From the NCBI GenBank assembly GCA_004298155.1, contig SCRD01000008.1, positions 310,001 through 374,000 of the forward strand: a stretch of DNA of 64,000 nt. Direction: 5' to 3'. The position numbers were made by a program, and so were the translations under genes. Position 1 is the first letter of the stretch. Every line of letters starts with the position of its first letter. Below are positions 42,797 through 52,439 of the stretch, in pieces. The notes under the pieces were generated by a model. It ran no database searches. It was not told the DNA's origin and was given only the letters and a program-made list of their open reading frames with translations. Source of the DNA: Acidobacteriota bacterium (lineage in GTDB: Bacteria > Acidobacteriota > Terriglobia > UBA7540).

Positions 42797-44221
42797 TCAG
42801 CTTGCGCCGCGGCCCAGCAGGACCACGGGAATGGTTTTCAGCAGGATTTTCAAATCGAGCGTGGGGGACCAGTTGTCAATATATTCCATGTCGAGTTCCA
42901 TCCAGCGGCGGAAGTTTAGCTGATTGCGCCCTTCGAGCGCCCACAGGCAAGTGAGGCCAGGTTGCATGCGCAGCCGGCGGCGTTGCCATCCGGCGTATTT
43001 CTCGACCTCCTCGGGCAGCGGCGGGCGCGGCCCTACGAACGACATATCACCTTTCAGAATGTTGACGAGCTGCGGAAGTTCGTCGAGTGAGAACTTGCGC
43101 ATGAAGCGCCCGATGGCGGTGCAGCGCGGGTCATTCCTGATCTTGAACACAGGGCCGTCAACCTCGTTCAATGCGGCCAGCTCTTCGCGCCGCAGGTCGG
43201 CATTGGCGTGCATGGAGCGGAATTTGTAAACCATGAATTTCCTTCCTCCGAGGCCGCATCGGACCTGCCGATAAAACACCTGCCCCTTCGATGTCAGCCG
43301 GATAATCGCCGCAAGCACCAGCAACAGCGGTGAAAGGACTGCCAGCAGGACCAGCGCCATGGTGAAATCGAACGTGCGTTTCAGCAGCAACAGGTATTCG
43401 TTTTCCGGCGTGGTCGTGAAAGTGAGCAGGGGCATCTCTTCGAGGCGATCGAGATAAACGCGCGAGATGACGTGGGGGAAAAAGTTGAGCAGCACCCGCG
43501 TCTTCACTCCTTCTTCTTCGCAAAGCCGAAATGCATCCTCAATTTTTTCCATATCGCCTTTGGCCGCGGCAAAAATGACCTCGTCAATCACATGCCGGCG
43601 GACGAGTTCAGGCAACTGGTCGAGCGAATAAACCGGATACTGGCGGCGCAGGGCCGATTCGGGCTGGGGATTTCCAGCCGCCGGAACGATGCGCGCAAAC
43701 CCGAAAATCCGCATTCCGCGTTTTTCATTGGCCTCAATGGCCTTTGCAACTTCAGCCACGGCCGGCGCGTCGCCCACAAGAAGAAATTCGCGGTAGCCTC
43801 CAAAAGTGCGCCGGAGCGGATCGCCAAGCCGCCTCGCCGCCAGCCGAAAAGCGACCATGGCCAGCAGAAGGATGACGGCGTAGAGCGCCAGCAGCAGGCG
43901 GCTGATGTAGACCAGTTTGAAAGCGAAGATGGTGGCGAACAGCAAAGCAGTGCCGAGAAAAGCCGCCTTGACGGGGTCCCAAAAGGTCCGCAAAAGGTTT
44001 TCTTCCTGAATTTCGCGGTAGCTGCCTGTCGCGAGACCTACTGCGATCCAAAGAAAGACGGCGTAGGGAATAATCCAGACGTAATTCGCATCGGAATAGA
44101 GCGGCTGCGGCGTGATGGACCGCGCGCGCACCCAGAACGCCACCGCAAAACTGGCGAGTGCAAGCGCAGAATCAGCCAGCAGGTAGAGGACCCCGATCAT
44201 CTGTTTGTGGCGGGAAAACAT
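42797..44221 (-). CDS. Polyprenyl-phosphate sugar-1-phosphate transferase (exopolysaccharide initiating)
   Basis: A 474-residue membrane enzyme of the WbaP/WcaJ/CpsE type that transfers a hexose-1-phosphate to undecaprenyl phosphate, starting repeat-unit assembly. Four N-terminal helices (to about 130) are followed by a Rossmann-like CoA-binding domain (EFLLVGDAPAVAEVAKAIEA). After the helix KRTFDFTMALVLLAVLSPLL comes the catalytic domain with FMVYKFRSMHANAD, KFSLDELPQLVNILKGDMS and FVGPRPPLPEE. All key motifs are present. This identifies the region as an exopolysaccharide locus. Confidence 0.92.
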   Translation of the reverse strand: MFSRHKQMIGVLYLLADSALALASFAVAFWVRARSITPQPLYSDANYVWIIPYAVFLWIAVGLATGSYREIQEENLLRTFWDPVKAAFLGTALLFATIFAFKLVYISRLLLALYAVILLLAMVAFRLAARRLGDPLRRTFGGYREFLLVGDAPAVAEVAKAIEANEKRGMRIFGFARIVPAAGNPQPESALRRQYPVYSLDQLPELVRRHVIDEVIFAAAKGDMEKIEDAFRLCEEEGVKTRVLLNFFPHVISRVYLDRLEEMPLLTFTTTPENEYLLLLKRTFDFTMALVLLAVLSPLLLVLAAIIRLTSKGQVFYRQVRCGLGGRKFMVYKFRSMHANADLRREELAALNEVDGPVFKIRNDPRCTAIGRFMRKFSLDELPQLVNILKGDMSFVGPRPPLPEEVEKYAGWQRRRLRMQPGLTCLWALEGRNQLNFRRWMELDMEYIDNWSPTLDLKILLKTIPVVLLGRGAS

Positions 44222-44370
44222 GCGCGTCGTTCCGGCCCGATGGGCATCCCTATCTTAGCAGAACGTGGGCGCAGGAGGACGGCGGCGGCCCAGCGTCAGG
44301 CGGCATCTTTCCAGGCTGCTTTTGGACGCGCACCTCGCGGGAACAGCGACGGGCGCACCACTCACTGAAA

Positions 44371-44400
44371 AGCAGATTCTTCGCTACGCTCAGGATGATA
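44371..44400. repeat. Short dispersed repeat (ATCCTGAGCGTAGCGAAGAATC type)
   Basis: The minus strand reads TATCATCCTGAGCGTAGCGA then AGAATCTGCT. This string type recurs in intergenic spacers of many bacterial genomes. It lies between the sugar transferase and the GT2 gene and is non-coding. Confidence 0.4.
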
Positions 44401-44425
44401 TTTCCGGAACGTTTGGCCCAAACCG

Positions 44426-45613
44426 CTATGTCGCCGGAGGCTGATAGCTGCGGCCCTTCCACTGCAAGCCGGGGCCGGCGAGGCTTCTAAAGGCGGACGC
44501 CACCGAAACGGCGGAATAGAAGAGCGAGGCAATCGGCAGCGTGAAGGTGTAAAGCGGCGACAGCCCGGCAAAAACGACCACAGGACAATAAATGACGGCG
44601 CTTGCCGCACAGGCTGCCGCAGCCGCGATGAAGGCCGGATTCTGCGCCGGCGGCGTTCCGGTAAGGAGATTTGAAAGCCACAGGGCAATCAGTGAAAGCC
44701 AGGGCAGCACGGCCAGGCCATTGCCAATGGCGACACCTCCCAAAACTTTCCACAGCGAACATCCGGTGCCTTCCCAGGCGCTGCGGGCGAGCCCTTCAAA
44801 AACCTCGCGCCAGTTTTCGTACATGCGCGTACGGAATACTCCGCGCGTCACGCCGAGATAAGTGCGCCGGCCGTTGCGTTTGAAAAGCTCCGCCATGCGA
44901 AGGTCTTCAATCAGCGTACCGCGCAGGCGGGCATAGCCTCCCAGGGCCTTCAGATCATCGTGCCGCATCAGCATAAAAGCGCCTGCGGCCATGGAACGTT
45001 GCCGGCGCGGATCGTTCACCAGCCGAAGCGGAAACAGCATGAAGAGAAGAAGGCCAAACGCCGGCAGGACTACCTTTTCCGCCCAGGACTGCATTTCAAC
45101 CTCCGGCGTCAGCGACAGAAATTGCAAGCCCTTTCGCAGCCCAAGATCAACGGCCTGCTGCAGCAGGCTGGGGTGGAAAACAACGTCGGCGTCCGTGGAA
45201 AGGACCCATTCCCCAGTGGCAGCCTCTGCGGCAAGGCTCATGGCATGGACCTTGCCGTGCCAGCCGGGCGGCAGATGGTGATTGTGGATCACACGCAGCT
45301 TGCCATCAGTGCCGTGGAGCTGGGCCCACTCGTCGGCAATGGCGCCGGTAAGGTCATCAGAGTCGTCATCAACCAGGATGATTTCAAAATCCGGGTAATC
45401 GAGCTTGAGCAGGGAATCAAGCGTTGCCGGCAGCATTGCCTGCTCATTGCGCGCGGCCAGCAGGATGGAGACGCGGGGACGTTGCGATGCCGGTAACGGA
45501 GAAGAAGGTTGAGGGCGAAGAATCGTGACGCCGGTGATGTTCCAGAAGGCAAAAAGCCCCGCCGCAATCCAGACGGCGAATACGAACCAGAGAATTAATT
45601 CCAATAAGTGCAA
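44426..45613 (-). CDS. Glycosyltransferase family 2 (HpnB-like membrane GT)
   Basis: A 395-residue GT-A enzyme anchored by an N-terminal helix (LILWFVFAVWIAAGLFAFW). Catalytic motifs: RPRVSILLAARNEQAMLPAT, ILVDDDSDD, and STDADVVFHPSLL, which supplies the DxD. PPGWHGKVHAMSLAAEAATG and the C-terminal three to four helices resemble HpnB/CrtQ-type glycosyltransferases. The acceptor is probably a lipid or hopanoid-like molecule, but this is uncertain since no hopanoid genes are near. Confidence 0.85.
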   Translation of the reverse strand: MHLLELILWFVFAVWIAAGLFAFWNITGVTILRPQPSSPLPASQRPRVSILLAARNEQAMLPATLDSLLKLDYPDFEIILVDDDSDDLTGAIADEWAQLHGTDGKLRVIHNHHLPPGWHGKVHAMSLAAEAATGEWVLSTDADVVFHPSLLQQAVDLGLRKGLQFLSLTPEVEMQSWAEKVVLPAFGLLLFMLFPLRLVNDPRRQRSMAAGAFMLMRHDDLKALGGYARLRGTLIEDLRMAELFKRNGRRTYLGVTRGVFRTRMYENWREVFEGLARSAWEGTGCSLWKVLGGVAIGNGLAVLPWLSLIALWLSNLLTGTPPAQNPAFIAAAAACAASAVIYCPVVVFAGLSPLYTFTLPIASLFYSAVSVASAFRSLAGPGLQWKGRSYQPPAT

Positions 45614-45978
45614 ATGAAGCTCCTCATTGACTATAGGAAAAATTGCAAGAACTCGGCAAGTTTTGGACTGCCTTCTTGGTCACTTAAAAAGTCTCTCCCA
45701 CGCGGCGAAATCTTCCGATAGTGTTATCGTCTTGAACGCGCCTTACAGACTTGGTCGGTAAGTTTCTTGAATTCACACAGTGCCTTCTATCATTAACTCC
45801 AGTCGTTGCGAGACCTTGGGTTGATCGAATTCAAGGGCCCAGGCAACTATAGACTGCTTGGCTAAGGACCAGCGCATGGCGTTAAGCGCCCTCGGTTCTC
45901 CCTGCGTGTTGCTTAACTTGCTCTCAACCTGCAAGCTGCAAGCACGGATGAAACCTGTGCTAGACTCGAAACTCTTCC
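45614..45978. other. Divergent spacer of 365 bases
   Basis: Lies between two divergently transcribed GT2 genes. Composition is less GC-rich than neighbours, consistent with promoters on both sides, but I could not assign a convincing -35/-10 pair. No ORF or long repeat. Confidence 0.4.
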
Positions 45979-47208
45979 ATGGGCGGCATGTTCGTCACCT
46001 TCATCATTCTGGGAATTTTGCTTCTGGCGCAAAGCGCGCAATCGCTGCGCGATGGGTTCCGATTTCTCACCTATGTGCGGAGGCGCCGGGCGCAGCAGAT
46101 TGGAGATTATGCGCCGAAAGCGGCCGTGATCATTCCAGTGACGGGCGCTGATGAAGCGCTCGAAGCCAATATAGCTGCCTTCAGGGCGCAGGACTATCCG
46201 CAATACGAGTTGGTGCTGGTAGTAGGGACTGAAAAAGACCCAGCGTACGGTATGCTGAGCTCACTCTTGAAGGAGGCGGCGCGAGGTCCTGGCGGTCCAT
46301 GCAATGCGTCGCTGGTGGTGGCAGGGCCATCCCATGCGCAAGGGCAAAAAGTCCACAACCTGTTGCGGGGGCTGGACGCGATGGGTCCCGGGGCCGAAGT
46401 GCTGGTTTTTGCAGACGCGGACGCGCGGCCTGGCTCGACGTGGCTGCGGTCGCTGGTTGCGCCGCTTGCAGCCCGTGATGTGACGGTCACCACAGGTTTC
46501 CGGTGGTACCTTCCGGGCAAGACCTTTGTTTCACAACTGCGCGCCGCCTGGGACACATCCATTGCAACGTTTATGGGCGAGCATGACAGCAGTTTCCCCT
46601 GGGGCGGCTCGATGGCCATCCGCGCGGATAACTTTAAGCGCCTGCAGGTCCGTGAGCGTTACTGGGCGTCGACGGTCAGCGACGACTATTGCCTCGGCAG
46701 GGCAGTCCATGACGGTGGCGGCAGGATTCGTTTTGAGCCGCGCTGCCTGGTAGCTTCGCGGCAGGATTCCACTTTTGCCGGGTTCATAGGCTGGACTAAC
46801 CGCCAGATCATCATCACGCGGGTTTACGCCCCGCGATTGTGGGCGCTGGGTCTGGCGTCTCATTTGCTCTATTCGCTGGCGTTCGTCTGTGGCTTTTTTG
46901 TCCTGCTTGGACCTTCGGCCGCTGGATGGGAACGGATTGCAGTTGGCGGCCTGCTTGCCGTCATTCTCGGGCTGGGAATGGGGAAAGGGAAGATTCGGGC
47001 GATTGTGGCCCGCGAGATATTTCCTGAAGAGAGCAGGTTTCTCGCCAGGTACGGAAAGTGCTACTGGCATATGACGCTGCTGGTTCCCTGGGTGATGCTT
47101 TGGAATTTTGTGGTAGCGGGATTCGTACGGACCATCGAATGGAGCGGAGTTCGTTATAGGTTGCGGTCAGACCATGATGTCGAAATTGTGGGACGAGAGC
47201 GGCAATGA
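45979..47208 (+). CDS. Glycosyltransferase family 2 (ceramide-glucosyltransferase-like)
   Basis: A 409-residue membrane-anchored GT-A protein. One N-terminal helix (FVTFIILGILLLAQSAQSL), then KAAVIIPVTGADEALEANIA, the DxD-type VLVFADADARPGSTWLRSL and the acceptor motif VSDDYCLGRAVHDGG. The usual QxxRW is present only as WTNRQIIITRVYAPRLW. At least three C-terminal helices follow. It resembles GT21/ceramide glucosyltransferase homologues of bacteria, so a glycolipid product is possible. ATG 45979 could equally be GTG or a later ATG at 45988. Confidence 0.83.
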   Translation: MGGMFVTFIILGILLLAQSAQSLRDGFRFLTYVRRRRAQQIGDYAPKAAVIIPVTGADEALEANIAAFRAQDYPQYELVLVVGTEKDPAYGMLSSLLKEAARGPGGPCNASLVVAGPSHAQGQKVHNLLRGLDAMGPGAEVLVFADADARPGSTWLRSLVAPLAARDVTVTTGFRWYLPGKTFVSQLRAAWDTSIATFMGEHDSSFPWGGSMAIRADNFKRLQVRERYWASTVSDDYCLGRAVHDGGGRIRFEPRCLVASRQDSTFAGFIGWTNRQIIITRVYAPRLWALGLASHLLYSLAFVCGFFVLLGPSAAGWERIAVGGLLAVILGLGMGKGKIRAIVAREIFPEESRFLARYGKCYWHMTLLVPWVMLWNFVVAGFVRTIEWSGVRYRLRSDHDVEIVGRERQ

Positions 47209-47210
47209 GC

Positions 47211-47552
47211 TTACTTCTTCCCGGGAGGTTTGGCCTTATGGCGAATCAGGGGTCGGCTGCCGGACGCGGCTTTAGGTTTCTTAGCGGCCGGAGCTTCCGC
47301 AGGATTCGCTGAGGGCGAAACCTTGGCCAGCACCTGGTCAAAGGCCGTGGCCTTGGGAACCTTCTTCTTTTCCTTGCCTTCCAGGTAGGGATGCTCGGAG
47401 TAGCAGGTCTGGCAGATGACCTTTGCCACCTTATCGCCTACAAAGCTGGCGATGGCGTGATTCATCAGGCGCTTGCAGCGCGGGCAGTGGTCGTCAATCA
47501 GGTCGCCAAGCCGCGGAGGGCGGTTATCCAGCCATGAATTATCGGTGGACAT
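47211..47552 (-). CDS. Small zinc-ribbon protein with basic tail
   Basis: A 113-residue protein with a CPRC...CQTC zinc-ribbon (about residues 23-50) and a Lys/Ala/Pro-rich C-terminus (KKPKAASGSRPLIRHKAKPP) suited to nucleic-acid or ribosome contact. No further assignment. Its stop lies 2 bases from the stop of the upstream GT2, so the two are convergent. Confidence 0.7.
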   Translation of the reverse strand: MSTDNSWLDNRPPRLGDLIDDHCPRCKRLMNHAIASFVGDKVAKVICQTCYSEHPYLEGKEKKKVPKATAFDQVLAKVSPSANPAEAPAAKKPKAASGSRPLIRHKAKPPGKK

Positions 47553-47741
47553 ATTCGTTGCCCATTATAACCGCACAACGGTCAAATTCAAACCTGCGCG
47601 GGCAGGGATGAGGCCGGTCTGGATTCTGGCCCTGCGGCGCTTCGGGTAAATTCAGCCAACACGGTCCGTTCATCAGTGCTGGATTGCCAATGTGGAATTT
47701 TGGTGCCTGCCAAGTTAGAATCAGAATCACGAGTTCAGCCG

Positions 47742-48821
47742 ATGCCTGAGACGAAATCCGAAGCTTTCCAGCCCACAAAGATTGCCACGGCGAGTGGGCG
47801 CATCATTGCCGTGGCTATCGTGATTGCCTGTATTAATTATGCAAGCTCAATCATTATCACGCTGATCTGCGCCATCCTGATTGCTTTTGTGCTGGAGCCG
47901 GCAGTCCGTTTTCTGGAGCGGATTCACATCCCTCGCTGGCTGGGCGCTCTGCTGATGCTGATGGGCTCCATCGGACTGCTTTACCTGGTTATATACGGCA
48001 TCTATGACCGGGTGATTGCGTTCATTCAGGAATTCCCCACATACGGCGCGCCGCTCAAGCATCTGTTTGCGAGCCTCGAGGGCATGGTGAAAAATGTTCA
48101 GAAGCTGGCTTCCGGGATGGTGCCGCTTCCATCGGAGCCGCAATCAAACCTTCCTACTATCCGGCTGCAGCAGGAATCCCCTTGGGGACAGTATCTGCTG
48201 CGAGGCATCGGGTCAGTCTACACGTTTCTTGTGACGGTGATGTTTGTTCCCTTCCTGGTTTTCTTCATGCTCACTGCCAAGGGCCACATCTGGAAAGGAA
48301 CGCTGAGCCTGTTTTCAGACAGGCATCGGCAGCAGGCCGAAAACGTGATCCTCGGGATCGGCCACATGATCCGGCGCTACGTGATGGGAAACGTTCTGGT
48401 AGCGCTGATGGCGGCTGCGCTGATCACTCCAGCCTTTACTTTGATGGGGCTTCATTTTGCGATGCTGATCGGGCTGCTGGCTGCTTTGCTCAGCATGGTT
48501 CCGTACCTCGGCGTTGCCCTGGCGATGGCGCCCCCCATGATGATGGCGCTCGGACAATACACCTCGACAACTCCTTTTATCGAGATTGCTGCCATCGTCA
48601 TGGTAGTGCACTTCCTGGCCATTAACGTCCTGACTCCCAAGTTCGTTGGCCACCAGGTCAGCCTGAATGCTCTGACTGTGACGATTGCAATGATGTTCTG
48701 GGGATGGCTCTGGGGGGCAGTCGGTCTGATACTTGCTGTACCGTTGACGGCTGCCTTCAAAGCCATTTGTGACAATGTGGACAGGCTGAAACCCTGGGGC
48801 GCCTGGATGGGCGAGGAATGA
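47742..48821 (+). CDS. AI-2E family transporter
   Basis: A 359-residue permease with about eight helices, including IIAVAIVIACINYASSIIIT and LLMLMGSIGLLYLVIYGIYD. Late motifs LLAALLSMVPYLGVALAMAP and FLAINVLTPKFVGHQVSLNA are the AI-2E/UPF0118 signature. Family members export varied small molecules or act as Na+/H+ antiporters; substrate unknown. ATG 47742 is preferred to a GTG at 47676, whose extra residues have no family resemblance. Confidence 0.85.
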   Translation: MPETKSEAFQPTKIATASGRIIAVAIVIACINYASSIIITLICAILIAFVLEPAVRFLERIHIPRWLGALLMLMGSIGLLYLVIYGIYDRVIAFIQEFPTYGAPLKHLFASLEGMVKNVQKLASGMVPLPSEPQSNLPTIRLQQESPWGQYLLRGIGSVYTFLVTVMFVPFLVFFMLTAKGHIWKGTLSLFSDRHRQQAENVILGIGHMIRRYVMGNVLVALMAAALITPAFTLMGLHFAMLIGLLAALLSMVPYLGVALAMAPPMMMALGQYTSTTPFIEIAAIVMVVHFLAINVLTPKFVGHQVSLNALTVTIAMMFWGWLWGAVGLILAVPLTAAFKAICDNVDRLKPWGAWMGEE

Positions 48822-48975
48822 CCCTGCCCCAATTCTTGGGTGTCTGCTCTGCAGCGATATTTGCGCCGTGATTAAAACGCCAGTTCGCCGCCGGGTGGAG
48901 AGAAAGTCCGGTGGGAAAATTCGGAACAATCTGCCCTTGACGGCGAGGGCTCTATGAGGGAAGCGAAATCATCCA

Positions 48976-50418
48976 ATGGCCAATCAGGACTTCTCAATCG
49001 TTATTCTTGCCGCAGGTAAATCGACGCGCTTCAAATCAGAGCGTTCGAAACTTGTCCACACACTGGCAGGGCGCCCGCTTGGCGATTATGTGGTGAGCGC
49101 AGCGCTCGCGGCGGGGCCGGAATCCGTCCTGATGGTGGTGGGACATAACGCGGCTTCGGTCCGTGAAACATTAGCGCGGCCAGGGCTCACGTTTGTAGAA
49201 CAGAAAGAGCAGCGGGGAACAGGTCACGCACTAATGGTGGCGCGTCCTCAACTCGAAAAGTGCAAGGGTTCTGCGGTGGTGGTGATTGTGGGAGACGTGC
49301 CGCTTCTGCGGACGGCAACTCTGCTGGAGCTGGTTGCCGCTCACCGCAAAGCGCGGGCGTCGGCTTCCGTGCTGACCATGCGTCCCGACAGCCCGAGTGG
49401 ATACGGCAGGATTGTGCGAACCCGCGGCGGCGCCGTCCGGGCTATCGTCGAAGAGAAACTTTGCTCTTCCGCCCAGCGCAGAATCGGAGAAGTGAGTTCC
49501 GGCATCCTCTGCTTTTCACGTATCGAGCTGCTGAAACACCTCGACAAACTCTCCGACAAGAACGCGCAAAAAGAATATCTTTTAACGGACCTGGTCAGCA
49601 TCCTTAACCGGCATCATAAAAAGGTTGTGGCGTTTCCCATCGCCGATGCGCGCGAAGTCCTGGGCGTGAATGATCGGGTTGAACTGGCCCAGGTGGAGCG
49701 TATCCTGAGGATGCAGAAGGCGGAAGCCCTGATGCGCGGCGGGGTGACCATCGTCGATCCGCAATCGACATACATTGATTCCATAGTGGAAGTCGGAACA
49801 GACACCGTGATTGAGCCCGGCGTGAGCTTGCTGGGTAATACACGAATCGGAGGGTACTGCACCATCCGAGTGCATTCAACCATTGCCGATTCGGTTTTGG
49901 GCGACCGTGTGCTGGTGCGCCCCAATACGTTTGTTACTGGTTGCGTGATCGGCTCAGACGTGATTCTTGGGCCTTTTGCCCACCTGCGCGACGGCGCGGT
50001 GATTGCGGATGGTGCGCGCATCGGCAATTTTGTTGAAGTTAAGAAGTCGCGTGTGGGGCGGGGCACGCGCGCCTGGCATCTCACCTACCTCGGAGATGCC
50101 ACGCTCGGCGAGCAAGTGAACATCGGTGCCGGCACGGTAACCTGCAATTACGATGGCGAGAAAAAGAACCAGACCGAGATTGAAGATGGAGTTTTCATTG
50201 GCAGCGGAACGATGCTCGTCGCACCCGTAAAGATTGGCAAAGGATCGTATGTGGCGGCTGGGTCCGCCATCACCGCGGATGTTCCGGCGGAATCGCTGGC
50301 TGTTGGCAGGGCGCGCCAGGTAAACAAGGAAGGCTGGGTCCGCAGGCACAAAGAGCAGAGCACACAGCCGAGGCAGGAGCAGAGCCTGCCCAAGAAAAAC
50401 GGGAAACCAGCCAGGTAG
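48976..50418 (+). CDS. glmU: Bifunctional GlmU: GlcNAc-1-P uridyltransferase / GlcN-1-P acetyltransferase
   Basis: A 480-residue enzyme making UDP-GlcNAc for peptidoglycan and LPS. The pyrophosphorylase domain starts VILAAGKSTRFKSERSKLVH, has EQKEQRGTGHALMVARPQL and VIVGDVPLL. The C-terminal left-handed beta-helix has hexapeptide repeats and the catalytic His in RAWHLTYLGDATLGEQVNIG, then TVTCNYDGEKKNQTEIEDGV. Residues after 455 form a basic, Gln-rich tail. Supplies precursors for the glycan genes in this window. Confidence 0.95.
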   Translation: MANQDFSIVILAAGKSTRFKSERSKLVHTLAGRPLGDYVVSAALAAGPESVLMVVGHNAASVRETLARPGLTFVEQKEQRGTGHALMVARPQLEKCKGSAVVVIVGDVPLLRTATLLELVAAHRKARASASVLTMRPDSPSGYGRIVRTRGGAVRAIVEEKLCSSAQRRIGEVSSGILCFSRIELLKHLDKLSDKNAQKEYLLTDLVSILNRHHKKVVAFPIADAREVLGVNDRVELAQVERILRMQKAEALMRGGVTIVDPQSTYIDSIVEVGTDTVIEPGVSLLGNTRIGGYCTIRVHSTIADSVLGDRVLVRPNTFVTGCVIGSDVILGPFAHLRDGAVIADGARIGNFVEVKKSRVGRGTRAWHLTYLGDATLGEQVNIGAGTVTCNYDGEKKNQTEIEDGVFIGSGTMLVAPVKIGKGSYVAAGSAITADVPAESLAVGRARQVNKEGWVRRHKEQSTQPRQEQSLPKKNGKPAR

Positions 50419-50670
50419 ATTGCAACCACTTTAATTGGACATACGTTTGCCACCCTTTTCCGCTGAAAAAGCCCTTCGTCACACTGCATTTTTTACATTC
50501 GTCAAGTAAGAAATTCACTCGGGGTGACTTGTCTTCCTCCAATAGCTGGCTTGAAGTTAGCTGTTTCCCTACCTTTACTACACGGCAGAAGCTGGAACCT
50601 CAATTGCGGGACTTGCCGCATCGGAGTTCTGCGGCTCAACAAGTATTTTTTCATAAGTTAAGGAGGAAGC

Positions 50671-51567
50671 ATGATGTCGAATGATGATGTGCCTGTGGAA
50701 GGCAGTCCTCACAAAAGTGTCTTTGCGGGTCGAGGCCTGAACACCTGGATGAAGATCATCCTGGCAGCCTTGGCTGTGCTGGTGGTTGCAGAAATCTATT
50801 CCATCAGCCGTATTGCAGGGGTGGGAAAAGCTATTCGGACCCAAGACGCGAAAACGCGCCAGGAGCTTACCACTGAATTTAATGACCAGCTTTCAGCCAG
50901 GACGGCGGCGCTTGAACATGCTAATCAGGAGCAGCTTGGGGCGTTAAAAGTGGAATTGGACGAAGCCTCGAAGCACTTAGGCGCACAGAGTGGTGAACTC
51001 CGCCGGGCGCGCGACATGGTTTCGAAGCTGCAGACAGAACATGCGCAGCAGGTGGACGCCCTGAAGCAGGAGATTGCGCTGAAGGCCGACCAGCAGCAAC
51101 TGGGTGCGTTGAGCACGGACGTATCGAATGCCAAGACCGACCTCAACAAGACCAAGCAAAATGTCGCGGAGCTGGTGAATAACTTCGGCATGACGCGTAC
51201 GCGCTTTGGGACGCTGATTGCGCGCAACCATGATGAGATTGACGCGCTGAGGAAGCTGGGCGAGCGCGATTACTACGAGTTCACACTGGTCCGCCACAAG
51301 CCCATTCACCTGGCCAATATCGGCATGGATTTGAAGAAGACCAATAAAAAGCACCACCGCTTTACCGTGGACCTGCTGGTTGACGACGTGTGGATCCAGA
51401 AAGACCACCGGACGATTAACGAACCGATCTTTTTCACTACGCATGGCTCGCAGGCTTTCTGCGAATTGGTGGTCAACAAAGTGGACAAAGACGTCATCTC
51501 CGGATATATTAGTACACCGAAGAGCGTTGTCCACCAGATGGCTTCGCGGTCGGAGGGACCGCAATAA
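50671..51567 (+). CDS. Membrane-anchored coiled-coil protein, unknown
   Basis: A 298-residue protein: a cytoplasmic head of about 25 residues, one helix (IILAALAVLVVAEIYSISRI, about 30-50), a long coiled coil (about 60-175; QLGALKVELDEASKHLGAQS and further heptads) and a C-terminal globular beta-rich domain (about 190-295; YYEFTLVRHKPIHLANIGMD, HRFTVDLLVDDVWIQKDHRT). Type II topology puts the coiled coil and globular part in the periplasm. AGGAGG lies 4 nt before the first of two adjacent ATGs. No family recognised; possibly co-transcribed with the exported protein downstream. Confidence 0.72.
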   Translation: MMSNDDVPVEGSPHKSVFAGRGLNTWMKIILAALAVLVVAEIYSISRIAGVGKAIRTQDAKTRQELTTEFNDQLSARTAALEHANQEQLGALKVELDEASKHLGAQSGELRRARDMVSKLQTEHAQQVDALKQEIALKADQQQLGALSTDVSNAKTDLNKTKQNVAELVNNFGMTRTRFGTLIARNHDEIDALRKLGERDYYEFTLVRHKPIHLANIGMDLKKTNKKHHRFTVDLLVDDVWIQKDHRTINEPIFFTTHGSQAFCELVVNKVDKDVISGYISTPKSVVHQMASRSEGPQ

Positions 51568-51725
51568 CCTGCAGGCGGTGTTTGATCGGAGTCTAGGCCA
51601 AACGCACGCCAGTCATCCACAGGTGGGTATCGAACTTCGCGGGCAACATTCTCTTCCCGAGTCCCTGATACCAGCTGGACAGAGCGCCTGGGTCCGGCCA
51701 TGAAACTTGCTACGGAGGTTAACTC

Positions 51726-52382
51726 ATGGTCAAGCGCACTGTTCTGGCGGTCTCCTTTGTCATCTTGAGTGCGTGGGCAGGAAGGGCGGCAGATCTGACC
51801 GTTCCCCCCGGCAGCGTCCTGAATTGTAGACTTTCCCAAACATTATCCACTGCCACTAATATTCAGGGGCAGATGTTTGTCGCTACCGTGGCCGAGCCAC
51901 TCATCGTCAACGGCACTTCGATTGTTCCCGAGGGCGCCATGCTTCGTGGGCGGATCGGCAGCCTGGATCGTCCGGGGCACATCAAAGGAGTGGGCAAGAT
52001 GCTGCTAGTTCCGGAAACGCTGGCTTTTCCAAATGGACAGACTTTTACCGTGAATGCCGTTCTGCTGGAGGAGTACGGCGCGCCGGGCACCCGCATCGCA
52101 AACCCTGAAGGGGTTGTGCGCGGACCGGACGCCCGAATGCGCGATCTCAAGGAGGTCGGCATCGGGATTGGCGGCGGGGGGCTCATAGGCACCATGTTCG
52201 GTGGCCTTCACGGCGCTTTTGTGGGCGGTGTAATCGGCGGGGCTGCGGGCCTGGTGGACAGTTTTCGCCGCCGGGGTCCGGACCTTACGCTGCCTCGAGG
52301 CACGGAGCTCAAGTTTCAATTGAATCGGCAGCTTGTGGTTACGCGCACAGGTATCGCCGAATACAATCTGAGTTCGCGTTAG
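51726..52382 (+). CDS. Exported protein of unknown function
   Basis: A 218-residue protein with a clear signal peptide (TVLAVSFVILSAWAGRAADL). The mature part has a repeated beta-type module, VPPGSVLNCRLSQTLSTATN near the start and LPRGTELKFQLNRQLVVTRT near the end, which resembles the TrbI/LPXTG-adjacent type sequence seen in Acidobacteriota. Between them a Gly-rich hydrophobic stretch (GIGGGGLIGTMFGGLHGAFV) could insert in a membrane. GGAGG lies 8 nt before the ATG. No function assigned. Confidence 0.72.
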   Translation: MVKRTVLAVSFVILSAWAGRAADLTVPPGSVLNCRLSQTLSTATNIQGQMFVATVAEPLIVNGTSIVPEGAMLRGRIGSLDRPGHIKGVGKMLLVPETLAFPNGQTFTVNAVLLEEYGAPGTRIANPEGVVRGPDARMRDLKEVGIGIGGGGLIGTMFGGLHGAFVGGVIGGAAGLVDSFRRRGPDLTLPRGTELKFQLNRQLVVTRTGIAEYNLSSR

Positions 52383-52439
52383 CCTCAATGTTCTTGATTA
52401 CCGAAAGCCGGGGTGATGCAGGGCGCCGGTCAGGCTCCA

